Position numbers and translations under genes: made by a program. A stretch of 64,000 nt of DNA, from contig NZ_FMBW01000095.1 of NCBI RefSeq assembly GCF_900091725.1, positions 209,522-273,521 on the forward strand, given 5' to 3'. Origin of the DNA: Streptomyces sp. DvalAA-43. GTDB lineage: Bacteria > Actinomycetota > Actinomycetes > Streptomycetales > Streptomycetaceae. The stretch's first letter is position 1; every line of letters begins with the position of its first letter. A model generated the notes under the pieces. That model worked only from the letters and a program-made list of their open reading frames with translations. It made no database searches and was not told the DNA's origin. Shown here one piece after another: positions 35,319-46,284 of the stretch.

Positions 35319-36105
35319 CTACAGGTCGAGCTGGTACTCGACCGATCGGTGTGTCGGCCGGTAGCCGAGCGCGTCGTCGATGCTCCGCATGTGCGTAGCG
35401 CTGTCGGCGGTGTCCGCCAGCAGCCCTTCCAGGTCCGGGTGGCTCTCGCGGGCCCGGAGGATGGACCGCGCCTTCATCCGCCGGCCGAGGCCGTGCGCCC
35501 GGTACTCGGGGAGGACTCCGGTGCCGTAGTGCCGGGCGTCGCCCTTTCCGTCGCCCGGGACGACCGGTTCCGTGAAGCCGGCGATCGTGGCATCGGACTC
35601 GTCGAGCGCGGCGACCGTGTGGAGCAGGTCGCCGCGTGCCGCGACGTCCGCCGCGGCGGACCGGACCCGGTCCACGTCCCGGACGACCGCGCCGAAGTCG
35701 GTGTCGCTCATGGGCATGCCGTCCATGAACCGGCGGGACGCGGCGAACGTCGGCGCGAGCTCGTCCGGGACGGTGCGTCCCAGGAGATGAGCCGGTAGCC
35801 CGGATGAGGCTCCTCGACGGTCCGGCGCAGGGCCCCGGTGTCGGCCGCGGCCGCGGGAGCCGGACGTAGGTCAGGGTCAGCACCGTACGCAGCCCCTTGG
35901 CCCGCAGGAAGCGATCGCCCGGAGAACCGGCCACCACCTGCGCGATGACGCTGCGCCGGCCCTCCTCCCGGGCGGCGGCGACCGCCGTGTCGAACAGCCG
36001 CGAGCCGACGCCCCTGCGGCGCTCGGCGGGGTGGACGTGGAGTCCCGGTTCGATATCGGGGCTCTCGGCCCGGTTGTGCCGCCCGGGGTCCGTGGTACCG
36101 TGCAA
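35319..36105 (-). pseudogene. Frameshifted and truncated two-domain GNAT acetyltransferase
   Basis: Three reading frames must be joined to recover one GNAT protein. Frame one (from about 36105) gives LHVHPAERRRGVGSRLF, the acetyl-CoA loop; about 35865 a single base is missing and frame two gives HPGYRLISWD; near 35775 a second base is missing and frame three gives VPDELAPTFAASRRFMDG and the C-terminal domain with EYRAHGLGRRMKA. The N-terminal segment usual before the first loop is also absent, and the start overlaps the rho promoter. Sequencing error is an alternative for the two single-base losses but not for the missing N-terminus. Confidence 0.75.
36074..36101 (+). promoter_or_regulatory. 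Candidate rho promoter
   Basis: TTGTGC (36074-36079), a 16-bp spacer and TACCGT (36096-36101) resemble a housekeeping promoter. It would give a leader of about 225 nt before the rho ATG. Confidence 0.4.
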
Positions 36106-36333
36106 GTGGCACGTGAGTCGGCCTCGCTCCGAGGCTCCGGTGCCGAATCATCTTTTCAAAGCTGCCGCGCCCGTTCTCTTCCGACCGGCGATCCAGCTTT
36201 CGCTCATCACCTCGCCCAGTTCGGACCGGGTTTTCTCCGTTCGGACTTTCCCGCCCGTCGTGCGGGGCGTGATCCCTTCCGCCCGCGCCGTCCGGCCCCT
36301 TCATTCGCCATGTCCGCGAAAGGACTTCCCACC

Positions 36334-37509
36334 ATGACCAGCACCCTCGAACACCCGGTTTTCCAGCAGGATTTGACCACTGACACCGTCGAAGCCGCTG
36401 CGGCGCCCCGGGTCGTCCGCGCCGGCGGGGTCCTCGACATCACGCACCAGGGCAACGGCGCGCTGCGCGCCCGGGACGGCCTGCCCTCCCCGGGCGACGT
36501 GACGGTCCCGGCCGCTCTGATCCGCCGCCACGGCCTGCGCCGGGGCGATGCCGTCGAAGGGCTCTGCGACCGGCCCCGCACCCTGTCCACGGTGGAGCGG
36601 GTCAACGACCGCCCCCCGCAGGCACTGCGCGGCCGGCCGCACTTCCGCGATCTCACCCCGCTCCATCCCAGGCAGCGGCTGCGGCTGGAGACACCGTCCG
36701 GCGGGGCCGCGATGCGCCTCGTCGACCTCGTCGCACCGATCGGCAAGGGCCAGCGCGGGCTCGTGGTCGCGCCGCCCAGGACGGGTAAGACGGTACTGCT
36801 CCAGCAGGTCGCCGCCGCCGTCGCGGCCAACCACCCCGAGTGCCATCTGATGGTGGTGCTGGTCGACGAGCGCCCCGAGGAGGTCACCGACATGCGCCGG
36901 TCCGTACGGGGTGAGGTGCTCGCCTCGACGTTCGACCGGCCCGCGAAGGAACACATCGCCCTCGCCGAACTCGCGGTCGAGCGCGCCAAACGGCTGGTCG
37001 AGCAGGGCCGGGACGTCGTCATCCTGCTCGACTCCCTCACCCGCCTGTGCCGCGCCCACAACAACGCCTCCGCCGCGGGCGGGCGCACCCTCAGCGGCGG
37101 CGTCGACGCGTCCGCCCTGCTCGGCCCCAAGCAGCTCTTCGGCGCCGCACGGCTCGCCGAGGAGGGCGGCTCCCTCACCATCCTGGCCACCGCACTGGTG
37201 GAGACCGGCTCCCGCGCCGACGACTACTTCTTCGAGGAGCTGAAAAGCACCGGCAACATGGAGCTCCGGCTCGACCGCGCACTGGCCGACCGCCGCACCC
37301 ACCCGGCCGTGAACATCCCGGCATCCGGCACCCGGCGCGAGGAACTCCTGGTACCGGAAGGCGAGTTGCGCGTGGTGCGGGGCCTGCGGCGCGCGCTGCA
37401 CACCAGGGACCCGCAGACCGCGCTGGAGACGCTGCTGGACCGGATCCGCCGCACCCCGGACAACGCCGCCTTCCTCCGCGCCGTCCACGGCACCGTCCCG
37501 GACGCCTGA
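36334..37509 (+). CDS. rho: Short Rho-type transcription termination factor (391 aa)
   Basis: The 391-residue product contains the Rho RNA-binding segment followed by the ring ATPase: LVDLVAPIGKGQRGLVVAPP, Walker A PPRTGKT (Lys 152), VLVDERPEEVTDM, SLTRLCRAHN, the Q-loop SGGVDASALLGPK, and EEGGSLTILATALVETGS with STGNMELRLDR. Full-length Streptomyces Rho is much longer, with an N-terminal extension, so this is probably a second, minimal paralogue. Rho translocates on nascent RNA and ends transcription. ATG 36334 is preceded by AAAGGAC. Confidence 0.92.
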   Translation: MTSTLEHPVFQQDLTTDTVEAAAAPRVVRAGGVLDITHQGNGALRARDGLPSPGDVTVPAALIRRHGLRRGDAVEGLCDRPRTLSTVERVNDRPPQALRGRPHFRDLTPLHPRQRLRLETPSGGAAMRLVDLVAPIGKGQRGLVVAPPRTGKTVLLQQVAAAVAANHPECHLMVVLVDERPEEVTDMRRSVRGEVLASTFDRPAKEHIALAELAVERAKRLVEQGRDVVILLDSLTRLCRAHNNASAAGGRTLSGGVDASALLGPKQLFGAARLAEEGGSLTILATALVETGSRADDYFFEELKSTGNMELRLDRALADRRTHPAVNIPASGTRREELLVPEGELRVVRGLRRALHTRDPQTALETLLDRIRRTPDNAAFLRAVHGTVPDA

Positions 37510-37596
37510 GCCGGTCCGAACGGATCCCGACCGGCGCAATAGCATGGGCCGGGTCGTGCATGATCCACGCCTCACGAGCACAGGGAGAGCAGCCAC

Positions 37597-38595
37597 ATGG
37601 AGTTCCGCCGACTCGGCCGCAGCGGCCTGACCATCAGTGAGATCGCCTACGGGAACTGGCTGACCCACGGCTCCCAGGTGGAGGAGGACGCGGCGGTCGC
37701 CTGTATCCGCGCTGCCCTGGACGCCGGAATCACCACCTTCGACACCGCCGACGTCTACGCCGAGACCCGGGCCGAAGCCGTGCTGGGCCGGGCGCTGAAG
37801 AACGAACGGCGGGAGGGCCTGGAGGTGTTCACCAAGGTCTACTTCCCGACCGGCCCCGGGCACAACGACCGGGGGCTCGGCCGCAAGCACATCATGGAGT
37901 CCATCGACAACTCGCTGCGCCGCCTGCAGACGGACTACGTCGACCTCTACCAGGCCCACCGCTACGACCACTCGACACCGCTGGAAGAGACCATGGAGGC
38001 GTTCGCCGACGTCGTCCGCTCCGGCAAGGCCCTCTACATCGGCGTCTCCGAGTGGACGGCCGACCAGCTCCGCGCCGCACATGGGCTGGCCCGCGAGCTG
38101 CGCATCCCCCTGATCTCCAACCAGCCGCAGTACTCCGCGCTGTGGCGGGTCATCGAGGGCGAGGTGGTGCCCGCCTCCGAGGAGCTGGGCATCGGCCAGA
38201 TCGTCTGGTCCCCGATCGCCCAGGGCGCGCTGACCGGCAAGTACAAGCCCGGTGCGCCGCTCCCGGCCGGTTCACGGGCGACCGACGACAAGGGCGGCGC
38301 GAACATGGTCGCCGGCTGGCTGCGCGACGACGTGCTGGAGCGCGTCCAGCGCCTGCGGCCGCTCGCCGACAGCGCCGGGCTCAGCCTCGCCCAGCTCGCC
38401 GTCGCCTGGGTGCTGCAGAACACGAACGTGTCCGCCGCGATCATCGGCGCCTCCCGGCCCGAACAGGTGACGGAGAACGTCGGGGCGGCCGGGGTGACAC
38501 TCGACGCGGAGCTGCTGAAGGGCATCGACGACATCCTGGACCCGGTGGTCGAGCGCGATCCCGGGCTGACGGCCGGGCACGCGGACAACAGCTGA
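37597..38595 (+). CDS. Aldo/keto reductase
   Basis: The 332-residue product is a (beta/alpha)8 aldo/keto reductase of the Kv-beta-like group: MEFRRLGRSGLTISEIAYGNW, TFDTADVYAE (catalytic Asp and Tyr), FTKVYFP (catalytic Lys), YQAHRYD (catalytic His), and SPIAQGALTGKYKPG for NADPH binding. It reduces an aldehyde or ketone; substrate unknown. ATG 37597 is preceded by AGGGAGAG. It is convergent with ndh across a strong terminator. Confidence 0.93.
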   Translation: MEFRRLGRSGLTISEIAYGNWLTHGSQVEEDAAVACIRAALDAGITTFDTADVYAETRAEAVLGRALKNERREGLEVFTKVYFPTGPGHNDRGLGRKHIMESIDNSLRRLQTDYVDLYQAHRYDHSTPLEETMEAFADVVRSGKALYIGVSEWTADQLRAAHGLARELRIPLISNQPQYSALWRVIEGEVVPASEELGIGQIVWSPIAQGALTGKYKPGAPLPAGSRATDDKGGANMVAGWLRDDVLERVQRLRPLADSAGLSLAQLAVAWVLQNTNVSAAIIGASRPEQVTENVGAAGVTLDAELLKGIDDILDPVVERDPGLTAGHADNS

Positions 38596-38602
38596 TCCGG
38601 CG

Positions 38603-38651
38603 CACGGCTCGGCCCCGGTCCCGCCACGAGCGGGGCCGGGGCCGAGCCGTG
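38603..38651. terminator. Bidirectional hairpin terminator
   Basis: A 22-bp stem (38603-38624 with 38630-38651, one G-T pair) over the loop CACGA lies between the convergent aldo/keto reductase and ndh genes. Confidence 0.85.
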
Positions 38652-38656
38652 GGCGA

Positions 38657-40018
38657 TCAGGTGCGGGTGTGCAGCGCGGCGGTGTGTTCGCGGACCTCGG
38701 CCGGTGTGAGGTAGGCGCCGGTGTACTCGAAGTCGCGCAGCTTGGCCGGCTTCCGGGACTGGAAGCCGGTGCGTACGAAGTCGTCACCCGCGACCGCGTT
38801 GAGCACCCAGTTGGTCATGACGCGGGCCTTGGCGACATTGGTGCGCAGCGCCGACCAGTGGTACCCGCGGGCGACGGCCTGGGCGGTGATCCCGTGCAGT
38901 TCGACGCCGAGCGGCTTGGAGACCGCGTCCTTGCCGCCGAGGTCCACGACGAGACCGAGGTCCTTGTGGACGTACGGCTTCAGCGGCTGGTGCCGCAGGG
39001 TCGCGATGAGGTTGTCGGCGAGCCTGCGGCCCTGGCGCATGGCGTGCTGCGCGGTGGGCGGGCAGACCGCTCCGTCGCCCTTGCTCAGGTCCGGTACGGC
39101 CGCACAGTCGCCGAGGGCGAAGATGCCGTCGAAGCCGGGCAGGCGCATCTCGGGTGTGACGGCCAGCCGGCCGCGTACCGTCTCCGCGTCGAACGTGCTG
39201 ACCAGCGGGCTCGCCGTGACGCCCGCCGTCCAGATCAGGGTGCGGCAGGGCAGTACCCTGCCGTCGGTGAAGGTCACCTTCTCCGGGGCGGCCTCGGCGA
39301 TCGAGACCCCGAGCGACACCTCGATGCCGCGGGCGCGCAGCACCTCCAGGGCGCTCCGGCCCAGTTTGTCGCCCAGTTCGGGCATCAGCTTCGGGGCGAT
39401 GTCGATGAGATGCCACTTGATCAGCTTCGGGTCGAGGCGCGGGTAGTGCCTGACCGCGTTGGTGGTGAGGCGCTGGAGACAGGCCGCCGTCTCGGTACCG
39501 GCGTAGCCGCCGCCGACCACCACGAACTGCAGCCGCGAGGCCCGTTCGTTCTCGTCGTGGCTGGCGTCCGCGAGATCGAGCTGCGCGATCACGTGGTCCC
39601 GGATGTAGGCGGCCTCGGCCAGCGTCTTCATGCCCCGTGCGTTGTCCAGCAGACCGGGGATGTCGAAGGTGCGGGTGATGCTCCCGGCGCTGATCACGAG
39701 GTAGTCGTAGGGCTCGTAGACGATCTCGTCGGTGATCTTGCGAATGACGCAGATCTTCGCCTCGGGGTCCACGCCGATGGCCCCGCCCGGGATGATCCGG
39801 GTGCGGTGCTTGCGGCTGCGGCGCAGCGAGACGGCGACCGACTGCGGGGTGAGCACACCCGCGGCCACCTGAGGCAGCAGGGGGAGGTAGAGCTGGTAGG
39901 AGAACGGGGCGACGAGCGCGATCTCGGCCTCGCCGGGGACGAGCCCGCGCTCCAGACGGCGTACGCATTCCACTCCGGCGAATCCGGCGCCGACAACGAG
40001 GATCCTGGGTCGTGCCAC
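38657..40018 (-). CDS. ndh: Type II NADH dehydrogenase (NDH-2)
   Basis: The 453-residue product has two Rossmann nucleotide-binding motifs, ILVVGAGFAGVECVRRL for FAD near the start and FVVVGGGYAGTETAACL for NADH around residue 160, plus IFALGDCAAVPD (FAD) and AQHAMRQG. NDH-2 passes electrons from NADH to menaquinone at the membrane without proton pumping. GTG 40018 has GAAGGGA about 10 nt upstream and is preferred; ATG 40051 would add 11 residues. It lies in the same region as ctaD. Confidence 0.92.
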   Translation of the reverse strand: MARPRILVVGAGFAGVECVRRLERGLVPGEAEIALVAPFSYQLYLPLLPQVAAGVLTPQSVAVSLRRSRKHRTRIIPGGAIGVDPEAKICVIRKITDEIVYEPYDYLVISAGSITRTFDIPGLLDNARGMKTLAEAAYIRDHVIAQLDLADASHDENERASRLQFVVVGGGYAGTETAACLQRLTTNAVRHYPRLDPKLIKWHLIDIAPKLMPELGDKLGRSALEVLRARGIEVSLGVSIAEAAPEKVTFTDGRVLPCRTLIWTAGVTASPLVSTFDAETVRGRLAVTPEMRLPGFDGIFALGDCAAVPDLSKGDGAVCPPTAQHAMRQGRRLADNLIATLRHQPLKPYVHKDLGLVVDLGGKDAVSKPLGVELHGITAQAVARGYHWSALRTNVAKARVMTNWVLNAVAGDDFVRTGFQSRKPAKLRDFEYTGAYLTPAEVREHTAALHTRT

Positions 40019-40150
40019 AGTGTTCGTCCCTTCTCGGGCCTGGACGGTCATCCGTTCGCCTGCCCCGTCGCACGCGCCCGTCGTTCCCCATCTTCACGAG
40101 CCCCGGGCGAGTTCGCCTGCTGGGGACGGCGGACGGACGACGCCACCCGG

Positions 40151-40492
40151 TCAGCGGGTCAGCAGGGTGAGTGCGGTGCAGGTGCCGCCGACCGCGCCGA
40201 GGAACACCACACCGGTGGCCACGCAGCGTGCCTTGAGTACGCGGTAGCGCGCCTCGTACTCGCCGCGCAGCGCGGCGGCGCGGGCCGAGACGCGGCGGAG
40301 CGTCGCCCGTGATGCGGCGAGGCGGTCGGCGGTGTAGACGCGTTCCACGTCCTCGCGCTGCGCCGTGGTGAGCCAGGGCAGCTGACCGGTGAAGCGGGCC
40401 GCCCGGCGGCGGGCCTCCTCGACCTCGGCGTTCCACACCAGGTAGCCCTGCAGCCGCACCAGACCGCGGGCGCTGTCCTCGTCGGGGTCCAT
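40151..40492 (-). CDS. Small membrane-anchored protein downstream of ctaD (113 aa)
   Basis: The 113-residue product is mostly charged and helical (EARRRAARF, RATLRRVSARAAALRGEYEAR, a likely coiled coil) and ends in one transmembrane helix, CVATGVVFLGAVGGTCTALTLL. GGGAGGAGG precedes ATG 40492. It lies 29 nt downstream of ctaD, so it is probably co-transcribed, perhaps as an assembly or stability factor; that role is inference. No family recognised. Confidence 0.75.
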   Translation of the reverse strand: MDPDEDSARGLVRLQGYLVWNAEVEEARRRAARFTGQLPWLTTAQREDVERVYTADRLAASRATLRRVSARAAALRGEYEARYRVLKARCVATGVVFLGAVGGTCTALTLLTR

Positions 40493-40521
40493 TCGCTCCT
40501 CCTCCCGCCGGGCCGCCCTGC

Positions 40522-42252
40522 TCACGCGGGCTTGTCCCCGGAGGCGGGGGGCATCTCGGGGGCCGGGCGGTTGAGGGCTTCGTCGAGTGCGCGGACCGAG
40601 GGGTGGTGCAGGTCGAAGGCAGGGGATTCGGAACGGATCCGCGGCAGGGCGTGGAAGTTGTGGCGCGGCGGCGGGCAGGAGGTCGCCCACTCCAGCGAAC
40701 GGCCGTAGCCCCACGGGTCGTCGACCCCGACGTTCTTGCCGTACTTGGCGGTCTTCCACACGTTGTAGAAGAACGGCAGGATCGACAGGCCGAGCAGGAA
40801 CGAGGAGATCGTCGAGATGGTGTTCAGCGCGGTGAAGCCGTCGGCCGCGAGGTAGTCGGCGTAGCGGCGCGGCATGCCCTCGGCGCCCAGCCAGTGCTGC
40901 ACCAGGAACGTGCCGTGGAAGCCCACGAACAGCGTCCAGAACGTGATCTTGCCGAGCCGCTCGTCCAGCATCTTCCCGGTGAACTTCGGCCACCAGAAGT
41001 GGAATCCGGCGAACATCGCGAAGACCACGGTGCCGAAGACGACGTAGTGGAAGTGCGCGACGACGAAGTACGAGTCCGAGACGTGGAAGTCCATCGGGGG
41101 CGATGCCAGGACGACACCGGTCAGGCCACCGAAGAGAAACGTCACCAGGAAGCCGATGGACCAGAGCATCGGTGTCTCGAAGGACAACGACCCCTTCCAC
41201 ATGGTGCCGATCCAGTTGAAGAACTTCACACCGGTCGGTACCGCGATGAGGAAGGTCATGAACGAGAAGAACGGCAGCAGCACACCGCCCGTGACGTACA
41301 TGTGGTGCGCCCACACGGTCACGGAGAGGCCCGCGATGGCGATGGTGGCGCTGATCAGGCCGATGTAGCCGAAGATCGGTTTGCGGCTGAAGACCGGGAT
41401 GATCTCGGTGACGATGCCGAAGAACGGCAGCGCGATGATGTACACCTCCGGATGGCCGAAGAACCAGAAGAGGTGCTGCCAGAGCAGCGCACCGCCGTTG
41501 GCCGGGTCGAAGACGTGGGCGCCGAACTTGCGGTCCGCCTCCAGCACCAGGAGCGCGGCGGCGAGGACCGGGAAGGCCAGCAGGACCAGCACAGCGGTCA
41601 GCAGGACGTTCCAGACGAAGATCGGCATGCGGAACATCGTCATGCCGGGGGCGCGCAGGCAGATGATCGTGGTGATGAAGTTGACCGAACCGAGGATCGT
41701 GCCGAAGCCGGAGAAGGCCAGACCCATGATCCACATGTCGCTGCCGATGTTCGGCGAGCGGACCGCGTCGGTCAGCGGGGAGTACGCGAACCAGCCGAAG
41801 TCCGCCGCGCCGTTCGGGGTGACGAAGCCGGCGATCACGACGAGCGAGCCGAAGAGGTAGAGCCAGTAGGCGAACATGTTCAGCCGCGGGAACGCCACGT
41901 CGGGCGCGCCGATCTGCAGCGGCATGATCCAGTTCGTGAATCCGGCGAACAGCGGCGTCGCGAACATCAGCAGCATGATCGTGCCGTGGATCGTGAACGC
42001 CTGGTTGAACTGCTCGGGCGAGACGATCTGGATCCCCGGACGCGCCAGCTCGGCACGCATGACCAGGGCCAGCATGCCGCCGACGACGAAGAAGGCGAAC
42101 GAGGTGACGAGGTAGAGGGTGCCGATCGTCTTGTGGTCGGTGGTGGTCAGCCACTTGATGACGACGTTTCCCGGTTCCTTGGCGCGGACCGGAAGCTCGT
42201 TCGCGTACGCCTCCTCTTCTTCGGCTGCCCCTGTTGTGCCCGTCGTCGTCAC
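40522..42252 (-). CDS. ctaD: Cytochrome c oxidase subunit I
   Basis: The 576-residue product has twelve transmembrane helices and the heme-copper oxidase signature: FTIHGTIMLL (heme a His), WQHLFWFFGHPEVYI (Cu-B His and cross-linked Tyr), VWAHHMYVTG (Cu-B His pair), and HFHYVVFGTVVF (heme ligands). It reduces oxygen to water and pumps protons. The usual ctaC, ctaE and qcr genes are not here, so this is a solitary copy, probably additional to the main oxidase operon. GTG 42252 follows AAGGAG. Confidence 0.95.
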   Translation of the reverse strand: MTTTGTTGAAEEEEAYANELPVRAKEPGNVVIKWLTTTDHKTIGTLYLVTSFAFFVVGGMLALVMRAELARPGIQIVSPEQFNQAFTIHGTIMLLMFATPLFAGFTNWIMPLQIGAPDVAFPRLNMFAYWLYLFGSLVVIAGFVTPNGAADFGWFAYSPLTDAVRSPNIGSDMWIMGLAFSGFGTILGSVNFITTIICLRAPGMTMFRMPIFVWNVLLTAVLVLLAFPVLAAALLVLEADRKFGAHVFDPANGGALLWQHLFWFFGHPEVYIIALPFFGIVTEIIPVFSRKPIFGYIGLISATIAIAGLSVTVWAHHMYVTGGVLLPFFSFMTFLIAVPTGVKFFNWIGTMWKGSLSFETPMLWSIGFLVTFLFGGLTGVVLASPPMDFHVSDSYFVVAHFHYVVFGTVVFAMFAGFHFWWPKFTGKMLDERLGKITFWTLFVGFHGTFLVQHWLGAEGMPRRYADYLAADGFTALNTISTISSFLLGLSILPFFYNVWKTAKYGKNVGVDDPWGYGRSLEWATSCPPPRHNFHALPRIRSESPAFDLHHPSVRALDEALNRPAPEMPPASGDKPA

Positions 42253-42794
42253 TGGGACGCTCCTTCGATTGTCGTTCGCGGGTGGACGAGCACCCGGCAG
42301 GGGCGCCGTACCCACCGGGACGGCCGGCCGACCCGTCCCGCGCGCGTCACGCCAGATTCCAGGTGCAGCAAATCAGCCGCGGGGCCGCTATGCGCGGCCC
42401 GCCGCCCGCCGCCGCGTGACATTCACCCGTCAGGGCGTCCGTGCGCGGGGGCGGGTCGCGCGGGGGCCGGGTCCCGTGCGCGTACGGCCGACGGCAGCGC
42501 GACGGGGCGCCGTGCCGGGCGTACGTGCGGGGCGCGGGCCCGCGCGCGGTCAACCGGCGGCGAACGCGCGCCGTTTCATGCCGCCGGAACGCCGTGGACG
42601 GCAGGCGATCGGCCGAACTCCGCTCCTGCCCGGTGTTGTTGGCGAGCGATCCGGCGAACGCCCGGGTCGGAGAACGGCGACATGTCAGCTTCGCGGTTCC
42701 GGCCCGGGACATGGAACCGCCCCGGCCGGGCATGATGCCGACCGGGGCGGGAGGGGCGGGGCGCCTGGATGCGCCCCTGTCCGCAGGTGCTTCG
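42253..42794. other. Intergenic region between ctaD and icd
   Basis: These 542 bp hold the ctaD promoter side and the icd terminator. Long open frames across it are antisense artefacts of GC content. Apart from the terminator at 42717-42750 I see no gene, repeat or RNA. Confidence 0.5.
42717..42750 (-). terminator. Hairpin terminator after icd
   Basis: CCGCCCCGG (42717-42725) pairs with CCGGGGCGG (42742-42750), with partial pairing inside the 16-nt loop. It sits 45 nt past the icd stop. Confidence 0.6.
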
Positions 42795-45017
<2,223 letters not shown>

Positions 45018-45047
45018 CCTGTGCTCCGCTCCACGTCTGCAACATTG

Positions 45048-45065
45048 CTTGACATCAAGATATCT
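45048..45065. promoter_or_regulatory. Candidate operator upstream of icd
   Basis: CTTGACATCAAG (arms CTTGA and TCAAG) is followed directly by the 8-bp palindrome AGATATCT, in a local AT-rich patch. It lies where the icd promoter would be, so it may bind a TCA-cycle regulator; the regulator is unknown. Confidence 0.4.
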
Positions 45066-45251
45066 CGTGATCGCCCCGGCCTCGACAGGGCCCTGCTTTC
45101 GCAGACGGCGAAGCGTGGCCCCCCGGTCGCGGGGCGCACACCCGCCCCGGAGCGCGGTCCCGCCGGGCGGCACTCCCGGTGGGAAGCCCGGCATGCAACG
45201 GACATGTGTCATACGGTGGTTGCCCCACCGCCCACCAGAAGGAGTGCGCTC

Positions 45252-46181
45252 ATGCCGGTCTCGCTGGGTCTCGGTCTCCCGCAGATGAAGCAGTACGACA
45301 TCGGCCGCGATGTGGCCGCCGTGGCCCGCGCCGCGGAGGAGACCGGCTACGAGAGTCTGTGGGTCTTCGAGCGGATCCTCTTCCCCGAGCCCGCCACCCA
45401 GGGGCTGTACGGCGTTCCGGGGCTGCCCTGGCCCGATCAGTACCGCAGTGTCGCCGACCCGCTGATCACGCTCGCGCTGGCCGCCGGGGCGACGGGTCGT
45501 GCCCGTCTCGGCACCAGCGTCCTGGTCGCGCCGCTGCACATGCCGTTCCAGCTGGCCCGTTCGCTCGCCTCGCTCGACGCCGCGAGCGGCGGACGGGTGG
45601 TGGCGGGCCTCGGGACGGGCTGGTCCCTGGACGAGTACGCCGCCGCCGCGGTCGCCCCCTTCGAGAAGCGTGGTGCGGTCCTGGACGAGCTGCTCGACGT
45701 GTGCGCGGCCGTCTGGGGCCCGGATCCGGTCTCGTACGAGGGCGAGCTGACCACGATCGCCCCGTCCGAGGTCGGCCCGAAGCCGGCGCGGCCCATTCCG
45801 GTCTATCTGCCGGCGAACAGCCCCCGGGCCACCCGCCGCCTGGTCGACCGGGCGGACGGCTGGATGCCCGTTGCCATGGGCGCCACCCAGCTGGCCGAGC
45901 AGTGGAAGCGGGTGCGGGACCTGGCGGCGGAGCGCGGCCGGGAGCGTCCGGTCGGCGTCTGCGCCCGCGCCAACGCCAGGTACAGCGCCGAACCGGTCGG
46001 CGGCGCGGACCGCGCCCCCTTCCACGGCAATGTGGCCCAGATCGTCGAGGACCTGGTGGCCCATGCCGGGACGGGCGTCCCGGAGATCCTGCTGGATCTC
46101 CAGGGCACGACACGCGACGCCGCGGAGCTGATCGACGTGGCGGCCGAGGTGTACGGGGCGGCACGGGCGGCAGGCGTCTGA
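45252..46181 (+). CDS. Luciferase-like, probably F420-dependent oxidoreductase
   Basis: The 309-residue product is a luciferase-like monooxygenase-fold protein: SLGLGLPQMKQYDIG, ESLWVFERILFPEP, LGTSVLVAPLHMPFQLARSLASLD, and GRVVAGLGTGW. Actinobacterial members commonly use coenzyme F420 rather than FMN. Substrate unknown. AAGGAGTGCGCTC precedes ATG 45252. It is divergent from icd and convergent with the decayed sensor kinase. Confidence 0.88.
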   Translation: MPVSLGLGLPQMKQYDIGRDVAAVARAAEETGYESLWVFERILFPEPATQGLYGVPGLPWPDQYRSVADPLITLALAAGATGRARLGTSVLVAPLHMPFQLARSLASLDAASGGRVVAGLGTGWSLDEYAAAAVAPFEKRGAVLDELLDVCAAVWGPDPVSYEGELTTIAPSEVGPKPARPIPVYLPANSPRATRRLVDRADGWMPVAMGATQLAEQWKRVRDLAAERGRERPVGVCARANARYSAEPVGGADRAPFHGNVAQIVEDLVAHAGTGVPEILLDLQGTTRDAAELIDVAAEVYGAARAAGV

Positions 46182-46284
46182 CGGCGCGGCGGCGGCACGG
46201 GTACGGGGGCACACCGCCGGGCTTCGGCGGTAACCCCGGTACCCGTCACGGCGGTCTCGTACGGGAGGAGCCCGCCGGATCGGG

